From: Paracnuella aquatica
GTDB lineage: Bacteria > Bacteroidota > Bacteroidia > Chitinophagales > Chitinophagaceae
Length of the DNA: 64,000 bases
Direction of reading: 5' to 3'
Assembly (NCBI RefSeq): GCF_003332885.2
Contig: NZ_QOWJ01000009.1
Span: forward strand, 62,001-126,000
Shown here piece by piece: positions 51,022-59,143 of this stretch (position 1 is the first letter of the stretch; each line of letters begins with the position of its first letter). A program made the position numbers and the translations under genes. The notes beneath the pieces were generated by a model that was given only the letters and a program-made list of their open reading frames with translations, had not been told where the DNA came from and searched no databases.

Positions 51022-51399
51022 ATGAAAAAAGTAACCGGCATCGGCGGCGTTTTCTTTAAATGCAAAGACCCTAAAAAAATGACGGAATGGTACCAACAGC
51101 ATTTGGGTTTGAGCACCAATCCTTACGGTGCCACCTTCGAGTGGTACGAAGATGCAGCGGGCGAAAAACCGGCACAAACACAATGGACACCTTTCCCGGA
51201 AACGAGCACATACTTCGAGCCCTCATCGAAGGACTTTATGATCAATTACCGCGTGGAAAATCTGGAAGCGTTGGTGGCCATGTTGCGGGAAGAAGGCGTT
51301 ACCATTTTGGATGCCATTGAAACCTATGACTACGGCAAGTTTGTGCACATACTCGATGCCGAGGGAAATAAGGTGCAATTGTGGGAGCCAATTGATTAG
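51022..51399 (+). CDS. VOC-family protein
   Basis: A 125-aa single-module VOC protein (glyoxalase fold): 'KVTGIGGVFFKCKDPKKMTEWYQQHLGL' at the start, 'DFMINYRVENLEALVAMLREEGVTI' in the middle, and 'DYGKFVHILDAEGNKVQLWEP' at the end, the last Glu being a typical metal ligand. There is no His at the first ligand site, so metal binding is doubtful. The substrate is unknown. It is a single gene. Confidence 0.83.
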   Translation: MKKVTGIGGVFFKCKDPKKMTEWYQQHLGLSTNPYGATFEWYEDAAGEKPAQTQWTPFPETSTYFEPSSKDFMINYRVENLEALVAMLREEGVTILDAIETYDYGKFVHILDAEGNKVQLWEPID

Positions 51400-51577
51400 T
51401 ATTAACCATTATTAACCCAGCCGCCGTTTCATTACTTAAACGAAAAAGATAATTTCAATTTTTGTTTGATCACATGGCTGTAATTGCAGCTCGTTTGCCC
51501 GAAATTTTTCTGTTATCACACCGGCAGTTCAACCAAAATGATAACGACCAACACAACACTCACTACAAACATTTCAT

Positions 51578-52468
51578 ATGAAACGCTTCCCCATTCCTCT
51601 TGCGTTATTATTACTTACTGCATCGCTGCAAAGCTTTTCCCAAACTGCCGCCTCCCGTGTGGTAGAGGCCGGTGGCACAGGTAAATACAGCGCACTTATG
51701 CTCACCGAAACTTCGTTGCCTACACACACAGTGTTTCGCCCCAAAGACCTGGCGCCATTTGGCAGTAAGGAAAAACTGCCGGTGATTGCCTGGGGCAACG
51801 GCGCCTGCGCCAACTCACCGTGGGAGCATGTCAACTTTTTAAATGAAGTAGCCTCGCATGGCTTCTTGGTGATTGCCATTGGTCCCATGCCTGCCGAGTC
51901 GGGCGAACGGGTTCGGTCTTCTTCCAAATCTTCTATGTTGACCGATGCCATTGACTGGGCCATTGCGCAAAATGCGGACAAGAACAGCCCGTATTATGGC
52001 AAAATTGATGTGTCGAAAATTGGAGTTAGCGGCATGTCGTGCGGCGGTTTACAAACGCTTGAAGTTGCTGCCGACCCTAGGATCACTACCATTGGCGTAT
52101 TCAACAGCGGCGTGCTGCCCACGCCTGGTGCAGGCATGCCCGGTATGCCTGCCGTTACTAAAGAGCAGTTGAAAAAAATTCACACACCTACCCTGTACCT
52201 GCTGGGTGGCCCATCTGATATTGCTTACAACAACGGCATGGACGATTTCAAGCAGATCAACCATGTGCCAGTGTTTGTTGCCAACATGGATGTAGGCCAT
52301 GGCGGCACTTACGCCAAACCATATGGCGGCGAGTTTGCCAAAGCAGCCACTGCCTGGTACAAATGGCAATTGAAAGGCGATAAGGATGCGGCCAAAATGT
52401 TTACCGGCAACACACCGGGCCTGGCACAATCATCGGGTTGGACAACGGATCGGAAAAATTTGCAGTGA
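51578..52468 (+). CDS. Exported alpha/beta hydrolase
   Basis: A 296-aa exported hydrolase with a signal peptide (MKRFPIPLALLLLTASLQSFS). The fold is of the PHB-depolymerase/chlorophyllase type: the oxyanion region 'LPVIAWGNGACANSP', 'ASHGFLVIAIGPMP', the nucleophile elbow GVSGMSCGG (Ser in GMSCG), a probable acid Asp in 'LLGGPSDIAY' and the catalytic His in 'VGHGGTY'. It probably acts as an esterase in the periplasm. Near the stop a heptamer array and a terminator follow. Confidence 0.87.
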   Translation: MKRFPIPLALLLLTASLQSFSQTAASRVVEAGGTGKYSALMLTETSLPTHTVFRPKDLAPFGSKEKLPVIAWGNGACANSPWEHVNFLNEVASHGFLVIAIGPMPAESGERVRSSSKSSMLTDAIDWAIAQNADKNSPYYGKIDVSKIGVSGMSCGGLQTLEVAADPRITTIGVFNSGVLPTPGAGMPGMPAVTKEQLKKIHTPTLYLLGGPSDIAYNNGMDDFKQINHVPVFVANMDVGHGGTYAKPYGGEFAKAATAWYKWQLKGDKDAAKMFTGNTPGLAQSSGWTTDRKNLQ

Positions 52469-52482
52469 GGTGATGGAAGAAA

Positions 52483-52517
52483 GATAGAAGACGATAGATT
52501 TTAGATATTAGATTATC
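52483..52517. repeat. Heptamer array after the hydrolase gene
   Basis: Five adjacent 7-mers: GATAGAA, GACGATA, GATTTTA, GATATTA, GATTATC, starting 14 bp after the hydrolase stop. Confidence 0.55.
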
Positions 52518-52521
52518 ATTT

Positions 52522-52558
52522 AAAAAGCCAGCACTCGTTTTAGTGCCGGCTTTTTGTT
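52522..52558 (+). terminator. Terminator of the hydrolase gene
   Basis: Stem AAAAAGCCAGCACT / AGTGCCGGCTTTTT (52522-52535, 52542-52555), one mismatch, followed by T's. Confidence 0.85.
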
Positions 52559-52631
52559 TTGGCAAAGTTGTGTTGACTGTAAGCGTTTGAAATTTTCTAT
52601 TAGTTAAACGACTTCACGCCATAAGCCGATT

Positions 52632-52743
52632 TCATGCCTTGTTTCGACATCTCCGTTGGTCAGAGGATTTTTTTATGAAACAGCCGTTTATTTTTTTGCT
52701 AATACTTGGCGTTACAGGGGATGCCGAAACTAGTTCGGCATGA
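52632..52743. repeat. Palindromic element, family 'CATGCCGAACTTG', decayed copy 2
   Basis: The right arm is near intact (GATGCCGAAACTAGTTCGGCATGA). The left arm is shortened (CATGCCTTGTTTCGACATCTCC) and lacks the GAAC part, so the pairing is imperfect. No gene lies in 52559-52834. Confidence 0.6.
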
Positions 52744-52834
52744 CAACCGAGAGAACGCCGGCTGTATATTGTAGCCAAGGAGGCAGACAATAGTTTATAC
52801 TTCTTGTATTGGGTCATCGCAATGAAATGCCCTG

Positions 52835-53263
52835 CTACACCCGGTGTGTATCAGCACGCCAGTGCTGTACGCGTTGCTTGATCTCTTTTGGACCTAAGCC
52901 CTTTTCCGCCGCTTCTCTTGCCAATTGGGGTAGTTCTGCATCCGATGCAAAACGAAGGGCAATGATCTGGCCCAATGTAAGCCTTGGATCAACAGGCTTG
53001 CCGGTGAGGATGAAATGACGCAATGATTCTTCCGCCCTGATTGCCCGATCCTGTGCTTTCAGCGCAAACATGCGGCCGTGCAGATGATTACCTACTAATA
53101 TAAGAGCAACCAGCACCAGCAGCGATGCTTCATAAACATTGTCTTCCGATGTGTTGAGCAGGTTGCGTACTGCGCCGATGATGAGGGCCAGCAGTGCAAT
53201 GTTTACCAGCACATGAAATGAAAAGACATACCGTGTGTGGTTTTTGAAGTTTTGTTGCGCCAC
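52835..53263 (-). CDS. DUF6526-like small membrane protein
   Basis: A 142-aa protein with a GTG start at 53263. Two membrane helices lie at about 10-32 ('TRYVFSFHVLVNIALLALIIGAV') and 45-60 ('SLLVLVALILVGNHLHG'). An amphipathic, charged cytoplasmic tail follows ('ALKAQDRAIRAEESLRHFILTGKPVDPRLTLGQIIALRFASDAELPQLAREAAEKGLGPKEIKQRVQHW'). This tail is the pattern of the DUF6526 family as I recall it. The function is unknown. Confidence 0.75.
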   Translation of the reverse strand: MAQQNFKNHTRYVFSFHVLVNIALLALIIGAVRNLLNTSEDNVYEASLLVLVALILVGNHLHGRMFALKAQDRAIRAEESLRHFILTGKPVDPRLTLGQIIALRFASDAELPQLAREAAEKGLGPKEIKQRVQHWRADTHRV

Positions 53264-53356
53264 AGTTGTAGAATTTATGGTTTAATGATGGTGATGACTT
53301 GACTGTTTTGTTTTATTTCGCTAACATTTTGAAGATACAGGATCAGCGTATCATGA

Positions 53357-54733
53357 TTATTTTAACTCGTTCAGCACCGCATACATTTTTTGCACAATGC
53401 CTGAAGCAGCACCGTTGTAGTTGTTGATGAGAATGGAAAACGCATAAGTGGTACCGCTCTTTGCCGTGTGGTAACCGGCAAAACCCTTTACGCCACCAAT
53501 GGTTCCGCTTTTCATTTTCATACCATTATACACAGGCAGCGACGCAAAAAAACCGGGATACCAGGCTTGTTTTTTTGCAAACAACAACACCGCCACCTGC
53601 GCCCTGGTGGTTACCCGGTTGGCCGGCGAAAGTCCCGATCCGTCTGCAATATTCAACTCGGTTTGCGGTATGCTTTGCGCCTTCCAAAAATCTTTTACTA
53701 CCGTCACCGCATCTTCCGTGCTGGCTTTTTTTCCTTTTTGCAGCGCTATTGTTTTCAATAGCGCCTCGCCATACAGGTTAATGCTTTTTTGATTGAACCA
53801 ATAAATGATGCTGTCCAATGAGGGCGACAGTTCTTCATGCAAAACGTTGCCTGCAGGCAACCCTTCTTCCAGCACCAGTGCCGGTTCGGCGGGCAATTGT
53901 GCGGTGTTGCGCAGCGCTTCAGAAAGGGTTTCAGTAAACTGGTGCATCGGGTTGGGCATGGCCCCTGATACTTTAAACTGCTGCTCCCCTACCGGTATGG
54001 TTCCCCTTATCACACCTTCGCGGCTCATTACCGGCAGGTAAATCAGTGTGCGGTCGCCGGTGCCTTTTGCCGCACTGCGCACCTGCGATTGCAACGAAAA
54101 ATCATACAGTTTAGGAACTGTGCCAGCCACCTGCACAGCATCGCCCACGGCATTGCCCGACTGCAGCAGCACATCATATTGGTTTTCGCGCCAATTGAGT
54201 CCATAAGCACCGGCACCGTAATAATTGCCCATGTCTTCCCAGGTCCAGCCGCCTGGTATGGCTTCTTCGTTCCAGCCTTTGTGGTACACCATGATGTTGG
54301 CTAACTGCCCTGCACCGCTGTTGCGCACCGCCGTTGCAATACGCTGTACCACTGCGGCTTCGGCAGTGCTTTTCCAGCGCCAGCTACCCAGCGTGGGATC
54401 GCCGGAAGGCTGTATGGCCAGCGTGTTGGCTGCGCCATTTTTGATCAAAGCAAATTGGGTGCGGTACCGGAAATCGCGGCCCAGCAAAGCATATGCGGTG
54501 GCACTGGTAATGAGTTTTTGTGTAGATGCCGGCGCCATGCCCACGCTGCTGTTGTGGGTAAAAACGGCTTTGCCGGTGGCGGCATCAGCCACGTAAACGG
54601 AGAGCATGGCCTGCTGCATCTGCGGGTCGGATTCGAGTTTCTGCACGGCTTTTTGCAACGCTGCAGAAACATTTTGCGCACTGCTTGTTATTACACACAA
54701 CAGGCAGAGCGAAAGTGCAAAAAATGGTTTCAT
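53357..54733 (-). CDS. dacB: D-alanyl-D-alanine carboxypeptidase/endopeptidase (PBP4-type, S13)
   Basis: A low-molecular-mass penicillin-binding protein that trims or opens peptidoglycan cross-links. It is 458 aa with a signal peptide (MKPFFALSLCLLCVITSSA). S13 motifs: SxxK as PASTQKLI (Ser70, Lys73), SxN in 'DGSGLSPANR', and the KTG variant KSG in 'HTAKSGTTYAFS'. The insert between motifs 1 and 2 ('IQPSGDPTLGSWRW' and 'MVYHKGWNEEAIPGGWTWEDMGNYYGAGAYGLNW') is typical of DacB. It diverges from cinA across 46 bp. Confidence 0.94.
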   Translation of the reverse strand: MKPFFALSLCLLCVITSSAQNVSAALQKAVQKLESDPQMQQAMLSVYVADAATGKAVFTHNSSVGMAPASTQKLITSATAYALLGRDFRYRTQFALIKNGAANTLAIQPSGDPTLGSWRWKSTAEAAVVQRIATAVRNSGAGQLANIMVYHKGWNEEAIPGGWTWEDMGNYYGAGAYGLNWRENQYDVLLQSGNAVGDAVQVAGTVPKLYDFSLQSQVRSAAKGTGDRTLIYLPVMSREGVIRGTIPVGEQQFKVSGAMPNPMHQFTETLSEALRNTAQLPAEPALVLEEGLPAGNVLHEELSPSLDSIIYWFNQKSINLYGEALLKTIALQKGKKASTEDAVTVVKDFWKAQSIPQTELNIADGSGLSPANRVTTRAQVAVLLFAKKQAWYPGFFASLPVYNGMKMKSGTIGGVKGFAGYHTAKSGTTYAFSILINNYNGAASGIVQKMYAVLNELK

Positions 54734-54779
54734 ACTGTTTGGTACCTTGCGCTAAAATTAACCCTTCCTGCACAACACG

Positions 54780-56036
54780 ATGAAAGAAGTAGCTGCGGCC
54801 ATCATTACCATTGGCGACGAACTCCTGATTGGGCAAACCATTGATACCAACAGCGCCCATATTGCACAGGAACTAAACAAGATCGGTATTTGGGTAAAAC
54901 GCAGGATTGCCATTGGCGATGATGCGGCGGAAATTGCAACCGCCTTGCAGGAGCAAAGCCGCGACTACAATGTGATCATCATTACCGGTGGCCTGGGCCC
55001 TACTGCAGATGATATTACTAAACCCACGCTATGTGCTTATTTCAACGCCATGCTGCGGGTGGATGAAGGCGCCCTGCAAAATGTGACCGACATTTTTACA
55101 CGGCTGGGCCGCCCCCTCACCGACCGCAACCGAAAGCAGGCCGAAGTGCCCGATGTATGCACCGTGCTGCCCAACCTGCGGGGCACCGCGCCGGGCATGT
55201 GGTTCGAAAAAGATGGCGTGGTGTACGTGTCGCTGCCGGGTGTGCCGCATGAAATGGTGGGTTTGATGCAAAGCAGCGTGATTCCCAAGCTGCAAGCCTA
55301 TTTTACCATGCCTGCCATCCTGCACCGCAGCCTGCTTACATCGGGCAAAGGCGAAAGTGAAGTGGCGGAAATACTGGAAGATTTTGAAACCCGTTTACCC
55401 GCACATATTAAGCTGGCTTACCTGCCGTCGCTGGGTATGGTAAAATTGCGGCTCACCGCAAAAGGCAACAACGAACAGGCATTAACCAACGAAATAGAAC
55501 AGCAGTTTACGGCATTGCAGCAACTGTTGCAACCCTGGCTGGTGGCAACGGAAGATATACCGATGCAACAGGTGTTGCTCAACCTGCTTAAAGAACGGGG
55601 CAAAACAATGGCCACCGCGGAAAGCTGCACGGGCGGCTATATTGCCCATTTAATTACATCCATTCCCGGCTCCTCATCAGTGTTTTTGGGCAGCGTAGTA
55701 AGCTATGCCAATTCAGCAAAAGAAGCCCTGCTTTCTGTTGACCCACACACACTGGAAGCTGTTGGTGCCGTTAGTGAAGAAACGGTACGCCAGATGGCTT
55801 TGGGCGCCCTGCAACAATTTGGCTGCGATTATGCAGTAGCCACATCAGGCATAATGGGCCCCGATGGCGGCACCGCCGAGAAACCGGTGGGCACCGTGTG
55901 GGTAGCTGCCGGCAGCAAGGCGCAGATCCGTACCCGCTTATTCAAGTTTCGGTACGGCCGCAAACAAAACATTGAGCTGGCCGCTACCAATGCACTCAAC
56001 TTTTTGCGGCAACTGGTGATTGAGGAAATTGGTTAG
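54780..56036 (+). CDS. cinA: CinA: molybdopterin-binding-like domain plus nicotinamide-nucleotide amidase
   Basis: A 418-aa two-domain protein of pyridine-nucleotide salvage. The N-terminal MoaB/MoeA-like domain (about 1-170) has 'AAIITIGDELLIGQTIDTNSAHIA', 'IITGGLGPTADDITKPTLC' and 'PGVPHEM' and hydrolyses ADP-ribose-type substrates. The C-terminal CinA domain (about 255-410) has 'TMATAESCTGGYIAHLITSIPGSSSVFLGSVVSYAN' and 'GIMGPDGGTAEKPVGTVW' and removes the amide of NMN. The region between them is complete. It was first named for competence induction. It ends before an A/T-rich heptamer hairpin. Confidence 0.95.
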   Translation: MKEVAAAIITIGDELLIGQTIDTNSAHIAQELNKIGIWVKRRIAIGDDAAEIATALQEQSRDYNVIIITGGLGPTADDITKPTLCAYFNAMLRVDEGALQNVTDIFTRLGRPLTDRNRKQAEVPDVCTVLPNLRGTAPGMWFEKDGVVYVSLPGVPHEMVGLMQSSVIPKLQAYFTMPAILHRSLLTSGKGESEVAEILEDFETRLPAHIKLAYLPSLGMVKLRLTAKGNNEQALTNEIEQQFTALQQLLQPWLVATEDIPMQQVLLNLLKERGKTMATAESCTGGYIAHLITSIPGSSSVFLGSVVSYANSAKEALLSVDPHTLEAVGAVSEETVRQMALGALQQFGCDYAVATSGIMGPDGGTAEKPVGTVWVAAGSKAQIRTRLFKFRYGRKQNIELAATNALNFLRQLVIEEIG

Positions 56037-56041
56037 TGTTT

Positions 56042-56130
56042 AATTAAAAATTAAAAAGTCAAAAGTCAAAAGGAATACCGCTGTTAAAGGGTTCTTCTTT
56101 TTGACTTTTTAATTTTGACTTTTGTTTTTC
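56042..56130. repeat. A/T-rich heptamer-array hairpin after cinA
   Basis: Left units TTAAAAA, TTAAAAA, GTCAAAA, GTCAAAA, GGAATAC; right units TTCTTTT, TGACTTT, TTAATTT, TGACTTT, TGTTTTT. The arms pair and there is a T-rich end, so it probably acts as the cinA terminator. It is closely related to 4252-4325. Confidence 0.7.
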
Positions 56131-56316
56131 AATCCTTTCCCACCTTAAAACCGCCCCACCTGAAATGGTTTCTGGCCCTTTGCTTATTTTTGACCGCTTA
56201 TTATAGAGAAATGGTGCGGCGGAAAACTGGTGTTGAGTAATTACGCAACCACCGTCAATGCTGCACCAGTACATTGTTCACATACTTAACGATTGCTTAC
56301 TTAAACAAAAATGATT

Positions 56317-57696
56317 ATGGCTACAGTGGACCTGGTGATGCCGAAAATGGGCGAAAGCATTATGGAAGCGACCATTTTAAAATGGCATAAACAACCCGGC
56401 GACCCGGTAAAGATGGATGAAACAGTTTTGGATATTGCCACCGACAAAGTGGACAGCGAAGTGCCGTCTACTGCCGAAGGTGTCATTGCTGAATTATTGT
56501 TTGGCGTGAACGATGTGGTGCCCATTGGCAGCGTTATTGCCCGCATCCGCACCGGCGCCGAAGAAGCCAGTGCACCCGCACCACAAGCAGTACAGGAAAT
56601 AGCTTCGGAAGACGTATACAGCGGCGAAGATGAAGAAGCCGCTGCCGCCGTGCCTTATGTACCTGCAGCAGTAACCACTGCGGCTCTTGCCGCCGGCAAC
56701 GCCAACCGTTTTTACTCGCCGCTGGTGCTCAACATTGCAGCGCAGGAAGGTGTGAGCATGTCGGACCTGGAGCGCATACCCGGCACCGGCAGTGAAGGCC
56801 GCGTTACCAAGAAAGATATTTTGCAATATGTGCAGCAGAAAAAAGACGGCAAACCTGCCACGCAGCCCGCACCTGCACAGCAAACAGGGCCAGCGCAACA
56901 ACCTGCACGCCACCCGCAGCCGGCCGTGATCATGGAGCAAAAACCCAAGGCCGAAGAGCAGGGTTTGCAACGTACACAATACAACGGCAACGTGGAGATT
57001 GTGGAAATGGACCGCATGCGCCGCTTGATTGCCGATCATATGGTGCGCAGCAAACATACCAGCCCGCACGTTACTTCTTTTACCGAAGCCGATGTAACCA
57101 ACATGGTGCAGTGGCGCGAAAAAGTAAAGAAGGAATTTGACCGCCGCGAAGGCACCAAGCTTACATTTACTCCGCTGTTCATTGAAGCTATTGTGCGGTG
57201 TATTAAAAAGTTCCCGTTGATTAATTCATCGCTGGACGGTAACAACATTGTTGTAAAAAAAGACATCAACATAGGCATGGCAACGGCACTGCCCAGCGGC
57301 AACCTGATCGTGCCCGTTATCCGCAATGCAGACCAGCTAAACCTAGTAGGATTGGCCAAGCAGGTAAACAATTTGGCTGATGCGGCACGCAACAACAAAC
57401 TGAAACCCGAAGACATTGCGGACGGCACATTTACCATGACCAACGTTGGCACTTTTGGCTCGCTGATGGGTACGCCCATCATCAACCAACCGCAGGTGGC
57501 CATATTGGCCGTAGGCGCCATTAAAAAGCGGCCCGTGGTGTTGGAAACGCCACACGGCGACAGCATTGCCATCCGCCACATGATGTACCTTTCCATGAGC
57601 TATGATCACCGCATTGTGGACGGCAGCCTGGGCGCAACGTTCCTCACGCAAGTGGGCAAAGAGTTGGAGAACTTTAATCCTGCTCGTGAATGGTAG
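56317..57696 (+). CDS. Dihydrolipoamide acyltransferase (E2 of a 2-oxo acid dehydrogenase)
   Basis: The transacylase core of a 2-oxo acid dehydrogenase complex. It is 459 aa from ATG 56317 (MATVDLVMPKMGES); an ATG two codons upstream is an alternative. The lipoyl domain has the lipoylated Lys44 in DIATDKVDSE. A peripheral-subunit-binding domain (about 127-167) holds 'FYSPLVLNIAAQEGVSMSDLERIPGTGSEGRVTKKDIL', followed by a Gln/Pro/Ala-rich linker. The catalytic domain has the HxxxDG motif as HRIVDG (His431, Asp435). The sequence fits the branched-chain or pyruvate type; which substrate is uncertain. lpdA is 20 kb away; E1 is not in the window. Confidence 0.92.
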   Translation: MATVDLVMPKMGESIMEATILKWHKQPGDPVKMDETVLDIATDKVDSEVPSTAEGVIAELLFGVNDVVPIGSVIARIRTGAEEASAPAPQAVQEIASEDVYSGEDEEAAAAVPYVPAAVTTAALAAGNANRFYSPLVLNIAAQEGVSMSDLERIPGTGSEGRVTKKDILQYVQQKKDGKPATQPAPAQQTGPAQQPARHPQPAVIMEQKPKAEEQGLQRTQYNGNVEIVEMDRMRRLIADHMVRSKHTSPHVTSFTEADVTNMVQWREKVKKEFDRREGTKLTFTPLFIEAIVRCIKKFPLINSSLDGNNIVVKKDINIGMATALPSGNLIVPVIRNADQLNLVGLAKQVNNLADAARNNKLKPEDIADGTFTMTNVGTFGSLMGTPIINQPQVAILAVGAIKKRPVVLETPHGDSIAIRHMMYLSMSYDHRIVDGSLGATFLTQVGKELENFNPAREW

Positions 57697-57700
57697 TGAG

Positions 57701-57728
57701 GAGTTGACAGTTTATAGGCGACAGTCGG
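57701..57728. repeat. Four-unit heptamer array after the E2 gene
   Basis: GAGTTGA, CAGTTTA, TAGGCGA, CAGTCGG, starting 4 bp after the E2 stop. Same unit type as at 14308 and 44087. Confidence 0.5.
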
Positions 57729-57746
57729 AAAAGAAATTTTCTAAAA

Positions 57747-57793
57747 CCATAAAAGATAAAGCCCGGAGTTGATCCGGGCTTTATCTTTTATGG
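57747..57793. terminator. Bidirectional terminator between E2 and histidine phosphatase genes
   Basis: Perfect 21-bp stem (57747-57767 with 57773-57793), core AAAGATAAAGCCCGGA, 5-nt loop, between convergent genes. Confidence 0.93.
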
Positions 57794-57805
57794 TAACGGT
57801 GTGGG

Positions 57806-58294
57806 TTAGTTGCCAAAGCGTTTCTTTTCCAATTGTGCTTTGTCGCCTTTTATTTTCAGTAAAAAAAGATCGCCGTATTGGCTGTCGGGTAAATCTTGCA
57901 GCAATTGTTTTCCGGCGAGGCCGTTGATGATGTCGTCTACTGTATTGGAATGGCCCACTACCAGTACCGGCGCACCTTTATGCTTGCGCAATTGCGGTAA
58001 AAAGCGGGCATCGGTTGGATTGTAAATTTGTATGGCCACGCCGGTTTCGTTGCTCAGCGGCCTGGCCGTGCCGGTGGTGCGGTGTGTGGGTGTTGAATAA
58101 ATTGTACCGATCTTTTTGTCTTTCAGCGCATCTTTCAGCGCTATGGCCCTTTGTGCACCGGCCGCCGACAGTGGCACATCTGTTGTCATGGCATCACCGG
58201 CCGCCGCATCTTTTTCGGCGTGGCGTACAACATAAAATTGCGTGGTAGCGCAGGATGTAAACAGGAGTGAAAGCATCAAAACAGGTATCCGCAT
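57806..58294 (-). CDS. Histidine phosphatase (phosphoglycerate-mutase-like) lipoprotein
   Basis: A 162-aa member of the histidine phosphatase superfamily with a short lipoprotein signal (MRIPVLMLSLLFTSC, Cys15). The catalytic motif RHAEK (Arg24, His25) and the later 'PVLVVGHSNTVDD' with the second catalytic His are intact, as is 'IYSTPTHRTTGTARPLS'. Its small size is like SixA or short periplasmic phosphatases. The substrate is unknown. It is convergent with the E2 gene. Confidence 0.9.
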   Translation of the reverse strand: MRIPVLMLSLLFTSCATTQFYVVRHAEKDAAAGDAMTTDVPLSAAGAQRAIALKDALKDKKIGTIYSTPTHRTTGTARPLSNETGVAIQIYNPTDARFLPQLRKHKGAPVLVVGHSNTVDDIINGLAGKQLLQDLPDSQYGDLFLLKIKGDKAQLEKKRFGN

Positions 58295-58384
58295 AATCTC
58301 AAATTTTTAACAAGGTACGCCGCAGCCGCAAAATGGGCTGTCGGCAGATTTTATTAAATTAGGTTACAAATAAAATGCGAGGCA

Positions 58385-59098
58385 ATGAAACAATTATCCG
58401 AAACCTGGTTTGCAGAAGGATTTATTGATTTTGAGCAAAAAAAATATACCCTGCTGGCCTACCTGCAACAGGTAAGCACCTGTTTCAACGAAAACAAACT
58501 GTACCCCCAACTTTCGGACCTGATCTTTCATTACAATAACCTCAATGCCTTCCGCGAAAACAAACGTTTTCTGCAGGAGCAGTTTCCAAAGAAAGTAACG
58601 GGTTTGCAGCTCGAAAAATTGCAATTGCTGTATGAACAAATGATTGAAGACAACGAAATAATGCAGGAGCTGGAAAGCATCATCAATTTTTCGGCAAATA
58701 AGATGAAGACCACCATCAGCAGCGGCGCCGAGATCTATGATTTTGTGGAAGACAAAATCACCATCACACCTGTTGGCCTGGTGCCGCTGGATGTACAGGA
58801 AGGATATTTCTTTTTGAGTGCCGGCAAAACCCGCGACACACGTGTGTACCACTACCGGCTTTCTATTTTTGAAAAACACAATGAACGTTTCCGCAGCATT
58901 AAAACGGCATTTATCCAAAACGAAATGCGGTCGCTGGCCAGTACCTATGAAAACATGAAGCAGCAACTGATTCGCTACCAAAGCCAGTTGCCCAACCCTG
59001 CAGTGTACAGCATCGAAACGGAATACAGTTTTCCCATTGAAGAAACGCTGTTGCCGGTGGCAAAAAGAAGCCTGGTGAAGTATATAGCAACGGCCTGA
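58385..59098 (+). CDS. Protein of unknown function, helical N-terminal half
   Basis: A 237-aa cytoplasmic protein with no signal peptide or membrane segment. The N-terminal half is helical ('QLSETWFAEGFIDFEQKKYTLLAYLQQVSTCFNENKLYPQLSDLIFHYNNL'), followed by a long heptad-like helix ('QLEKLQLLYEQMIEDNEIMQELESIINFSANKMK') and a mixed C-terminal half ('EDKITITPVGLVPLDVQEGYFFL'). I recognise no family; the complete, well-composed frame and the clean start support a real gene. It converges with the EamA gene. Confidence 0.7.
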   Translation: MKQLSETWFAEGFIDFEQKKYTLLAYLQQVSTCFNENKLYPQLSDLIFHYNNLNAFRENKRFLQEQFPKKVTGLQLEKLQLLYEQMIEDNEIMQELESIINFSANKMKTTISSGAEIYDFVEDKITITPVGLVPLDVQEGYFFLSAGKTRDTRVYHYRLSIFEKHNERFRSIKTAFIQNEMRSLASTYENMKQQLIRYQSQLPNPAVYSIETEYSFPIEETLLPVAKRSLVKYIATA

Positions 59099-59143
59099 TG
59101 CGAGGCAAATGATGGAACGCGGCAGTCTAAAGTTTGCCTATTG

